From contig CAYJXJ010000032.1 in NCBI GenBank assembly GCA_964374095.1, positions 1 to 32,921 on the forward strand: a stretch of DNA of 32,921 nt, read 5' to 3'. The DNA comes from CAYJXJ01 sp964374095 (GTDB lineage Bacteria; Elusimicrobiota; Elusimicrobia; UBA1565; UBA9628). Below are positions 31,037 to 32,921 of the stretch, piece by piece (position 1 is the first letter of the stretch; every line of letters begins with the position of its first letter). Below the pieces are notes generated by a model. It did not search any database and was not told the DNA's origin. It saw only the letters and a list, made by a program, of their open reading frames with translations. Made by a program: the position numbers and the translations under genes.

Positions 31037-31340
31037 CTAGCGCAACTTGAGCCAGACCCGTGCGGAGCGCGCGCCCAGGGCCTTGGGGTCGGGATTGAGC
31101 GTGGGGGTCTGCTCGACGTGCTTCTTTCTCGCCTCCCGCTCCACCGCCGGCCGCAGGTAAGAGAACAACTCTCCCGTCGTCACCTGCTTGTCGCCGTCGG
31201 CGTCCGCCGCTCCCCGCAGGCCCAACAGCAGGAAATAGGTCAGCATCCCGTGCTGGCCCTCACGGCCCCAGGTAGGTGTCCAAGTCCGTCAGGGTCGCCC
31301 GGTCATCCTTCAAGATCACCTTGTCGCGCGCATGGGTGGG
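31037..31340 (-). pseudogene. Decayed caspase-family gene fragment
   Basis: The distal part encodes GQHGMLTYFLLLGLRGAADA and continues with GELFSYLRPAVE and EQTPTLNP. It parallels GHGIFTYYFLQGLSGAAQ, ESLYRYLKPRVQ and DQTPVL at the C-terminus of the intact caspase gene (25209-26723). The upstream part, in another frame (ending at the TGA near 31260), encodes RDKVILKDDRATLTDLDTYL, like the segment before the caspase active site. The His and Cys motifs between them are missing. It therefore looks like an internally deleted, frameshifted relic. Confidence 0.6.
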
Positions 31341-31419
31341 CTCCCGGATTAGTATACCCCCGCAATCCCGCGTCCGCAAGGAACGCGCCGGAGCCTGCGC
31401 CTGGGAACGGGACGCGCAC

Positions 31420-31448
31420 TTGCGGCGGCGGGATTGGACGTCTATACT
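31420..31448 (+). promoter_or_regulatory. Promoter of membrane-anchored unknown gene
   Basis: TTGCGG (31420-31425) and TATACT (31443-31448) are 17 bp apart, and ATG 31455 follows 6 nt after the -10. A leaderless mRNA is predicted. Confidence 0.5.
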
Positions 31449-31454
31449 CTGTCG

Positions 31455-32132
31455 ATGGCCGATCTGGGGACGTACCTCACCGCGTTCCTCATCGCCGGCG
31501 GTTGCGCCGCGGGCCTCGCCTGGGCCCGGCTCAACTCGGGAACCGCGAGGGACCGCGCGGCCCTGCGCGAACTGGCCCGACGGGTGTTCGCTGCCGGCTC
31601 CTGGTCCGATGTCTCCCTCCGGGGAATCATGGGCCCGTTGGGCTCTACCCGGCTCGCCGGCCTGCGCCGGGGAATCCGCTTCGAACTGCGGCTCCATCTT
31701 CTCAAGGATCACAACTATCTTGAAGCCTTCCTGGAGTGCCCCTGCGCCTGGGAGTTCCACGCCGCCCGGGCCGGCCCGATCACGCGCGCGGCGGTCAAGG
31801 CCGGGCTCCTTGAGGACGCCGAGATCGGCGTGGACTGGCTCGATGCGGCCTTCCAGATCAAGGCCTCCGACCCGCAAGCGTTGCGCGAACTGTTCCGGGG
31901 CTCCGAAGTCCTCGAACCGATCGCCGGACTCGTGAAGGACTCCTGCCTGGTTTCCTTCACGGCTTCGGGGGACGGCCCCCGGTGGGGACTCGAACCCGCG
32001 CTGGGCCGGATCCACCCGGGCCTCAGCTGCCTGCGGCTGTCCCGCTCCCGTGGAGCCCTGCTCGATCCGGGGGAGGTGGGGCGCACCCTCGACGCCTTGG
32101 CGGACCTGCGCCGGGCTCTGGCGGACCGCTGA
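31455..32132 (+). CDS. Membrane-anchored protein of unknown function
   Basis: A 225-residue protein with an N-terminal hydrophobic helix (LGTYLTAFLIAGGCAAGLAWA, about residues 4-24), leaving a cytoplasmic or periplasmic domain of about 200 residues. That domain has alternating strands and helices, with an aromatic segment (LKDHNYLEAFLECPCAWEFH) and Arg/Leu-rich helices. I do not recognise it. ATG 31455 is preferred to ATG 31434 because the latter lies inside the promoter (TTGCGG-17-TATACT) whose -10 ends 6 nt before 31455. A clear terminator follows the stop, so it is probably a single-gene transcript. Confidence 0.65.
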   Translation: MADLGTYLTAFLIAGGCAAGLAWARLNSGTARDRAALRELARRVFAAGSWSDVSLRGIMGPLGSTRLAGLRRGIRFELRLHLLKDHNYLEAFLECPCAWEFHAARAGPITRAAVKAGLLEDAEIGVDWLDAAFQIKASDPQALRELFRGSEVLEPIAGLVKDSCLVSFTASGDGPRWGLEPALGRIHPGLSCLRLSRSRGALLDPGEVGRTLDALADLRRALADR

Positions 32133-32157
32133 TCCGCGGCCGCAAGGTCCCCCCCCC

Positions 32158-32180
32158 CTCCAAGTTCTTGGAGTTTTTTT
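32158..32180 (+). terminator. Rho-independent terminator
   Basis: CTCCAA-GTTC-TTGGAG forms a 6-bp stem with a 4-nt loop, followed directly by seven T residues. It lies 26 nt after the stop of the gene ending at 32132. Confidence 0.75.
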
Positions 32181-32226
32181 GCGAGAGCCCGAAGGGATGA
32201 ACGTTGCGCCGGCAGCGGCGTTTTCA

Positions 32227-32242
32227 CCTCCACCGATGGAGG
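32227..32242. repeat. Dispersed palindrome, copy 3 (CCTCCA-CCGA-TGGAGG)
   Basis: It has the same arms as the copies at 11797 and 30955, here between two convergent genes. An outer pair, GTTTTCACC (32219-32228) and GGTGGAAAAC (about 32279-32288), nearly encloses it. GTTATCCCGGCGC near 32265 resembles the start of the 44-nt palindrome at 24374. Confidence 0.55.
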
Positions 32243-32307
32243 CGGCAAGCCCTGAGGCCGCGACGGTTATCCCGGCGCGGTGGAAAACTTCCGGCTCGAG
32301 TCCCGGC

Positions 32308-32775
32308 CTAGGCGAGCTTCGCGGCCAGCGCGAGCACCGCGTCCCACTCCCGAGGAGTCACGGGCTGCACCGAGAGGCGGCCGCGCTTGAAGAGCGTCAT
32401 GCCGCTCAGGGCCGCATGGCGCCGGAGCTCCTCCAGGGTGAGCAGGCGCTTGAAGACGGCGACGAGCCTCACGTCCACCTGCGCCCAGGTCGGGGACTCC
32501 GGGCGGGATTTGGGGTCGAAGCCCGGGCCGCGCCGGTCGAACTGAGTGGGGTCCGGGTAGGCCCCCCTCACGATCTCGACGGTCCCGGCCGCGCCCGACG
32601 GCTCGGCGTTGGAATGGTAGAACAAGGCCTGGTCGCCCACGGCCATGGCCCGCAGGTTGTTGCGAGCCTCGTAGTTGCGGACCCCCTCCCAGCCCGTTCT
32701 GCGGCCCGGGGCGCGGGCGAGGTCTTCGATGGAGAAGACGTCGGGCTCGGACTTGACCAGCCAGTGCCGGCTCAA
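32308..32775 (-). CDS. EVE-domain protein
   Basis: A 155-residue single EVE domain (PUA-like fold), which binds modified bases in DNA or RNA. Family blocks are visible in order: HWLVKSEPDVFSIEDL, TGWEGVRNYEARNNLRAM, VGDQALFYHSN, AAGTVEIVRGAYPDPTQFD and WAQVDVRLVAVFKRLLTLEEL. The ending is FKRGRLSVQPVTPREWDAVLAL. The family starts right at HWLVKSEP, so TTG 32775 is the likely start. It overlaps the stop of the upstream partial gene as TTGA, indicating coupling. A longer start further upstream would read through the tail of that gene out of frame. Confidence 0.9.
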   Translation of the reverse strand: MSRHWLVKSEPDVFSIEDLARAPGRRTGWEGVRNYEARNNLRAMAVGDQALFYHSNAEPSGAAGTVEIVRGAYPDPTQFDRRGPGFDPKSRPESPTWAQVDVRLVAVFKRLLTLEELRRHAALSGMTLFKRGRLSVQPVTPREWDAVLALAAKLA

Positions 32776-32921
32776 CCCTTGCCCTTCCCCCCATTGGCCG
32801 CGCCCTTCCTCGGGGCATAGGGATACCACCAGGACTTGCTCTTCTGCTCGAAGTCCCAGTGGATGTGCTTGGTCTGACGGAATTCCTCGAGGCCCTCCTC
32901 GCCGAGCTCGCGGGAGCCGCC
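32772..32921 (-). CDS. Partial gene at right edge, C-terminus of unknown protein
   Basis: The frame is open from the window edge and encodes 49 residues ending in TGA. The sequence contains ELGEEGLEEFRQTKHIHWDF and a WWYPYAPRKG segment with a basic Gly/Lys tail. The product is not recognised. Its stop overlaps the TTG start of the EVE gene by 4 nt (TTGA), so the two are probably one operon. Confidence 0.5.
   Translation of the reverse strand, partial: GGSRELGEEGLEEFRQTKHIHWDFEQKSKSWWYPYAPRKGAANGGKGKG

Overview
The window is a strongly GC-rich, gene-dense bacterial segment. It is Gram-negative in character: it encodes an Omp85-type barrel, a PorV-like outer-membrane protein, a lipoprotein-type caspase and many signal peptides. 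Gene content and style (a TPR/Ser-Thr kinase, FlgD-Ig/PorV-type surface proteins, an AAA/DUF4143 ATPase) would fit an uncultured lineage such as Elusimicrobiota or a neighbour. That placement is an impression only. There are no rRNA or tRNA genes and no CRISPR array that I can see.

Layout. 1-4016: two small unknown genes, an exported unknown protein, an FMN glutamate-synthase-like protein and a single-domain response regulator. 4148-9980: aconitase, an exported repeat protein, a PII-like regulator, a sarcosine-oxidase-like flavoprotein coupled to a YacP/NYN protein. 10093-15005: an exported GH-A-like barrel, an O-antigen-ligase/TPR membrane protein and an AAA/DUF4143 ATPase. 15118-19923: a tandem of TPR-transmembrane-kinase, exported beta-propeller protein with a FlgD-like tail, and PorV-like outer-membrane protein. 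20068-25187: the most interesting block. It holds a PP2C phosphatase, a TerY-P-type kinase with zinc ribbon, a nicotinamidase-like hydrolase and a vWA (TerY-like) protein in one tightly coupled operon, followed by an NrtR-type Nudix regulator. 25209-27584: ankyrin-caspase lipoprotein, small zinc-ribbon membrane protein, retropepsin-like protease. 27715-32921: Omp85-like protein and partner, a decayed caspase fragment, an unknown membrane-anchored protein, an EVE-domain protein and a partial gene at the right edge.

Two general signals stand out. First, a recognisable -10 box, often with an extended TG or a -35 at exactly 17 bp, lies only 6-10 nt before the start codon of about a dozen transcript-leading genes. 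Leaderless mRNAs therefore seem common here, while several operon-internal genes keep Shine-Dalgarno sites or stop/start overlaps. Second, the intergenic spaces hold a small family of palindromes (CCTCCA-N4-TGGAGG, and a CCGGCGCT-GGAA core), including a perfect 44-nt palindrome next to the NrtR gene.

The 20-25 kb block reads as a regulated unit. A consensus promoter (TTGACA-17-TATACT) is overlaid by two identical-architecture dyads AGTGT-N7-ACACT spaced 22 bp apart, the second centred on the GTG start. The kinase, phosphatase and vWA protein match the TerY-P triad known from Ter stress systems. Here a nicotinamide-hydrolysing-type enzyme sits inside the operon and a candidate NAD/ADP-ribose-sensing regulator follows it. 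The simplest hypothesis is a phosphorylation module tied to NAD turnover.
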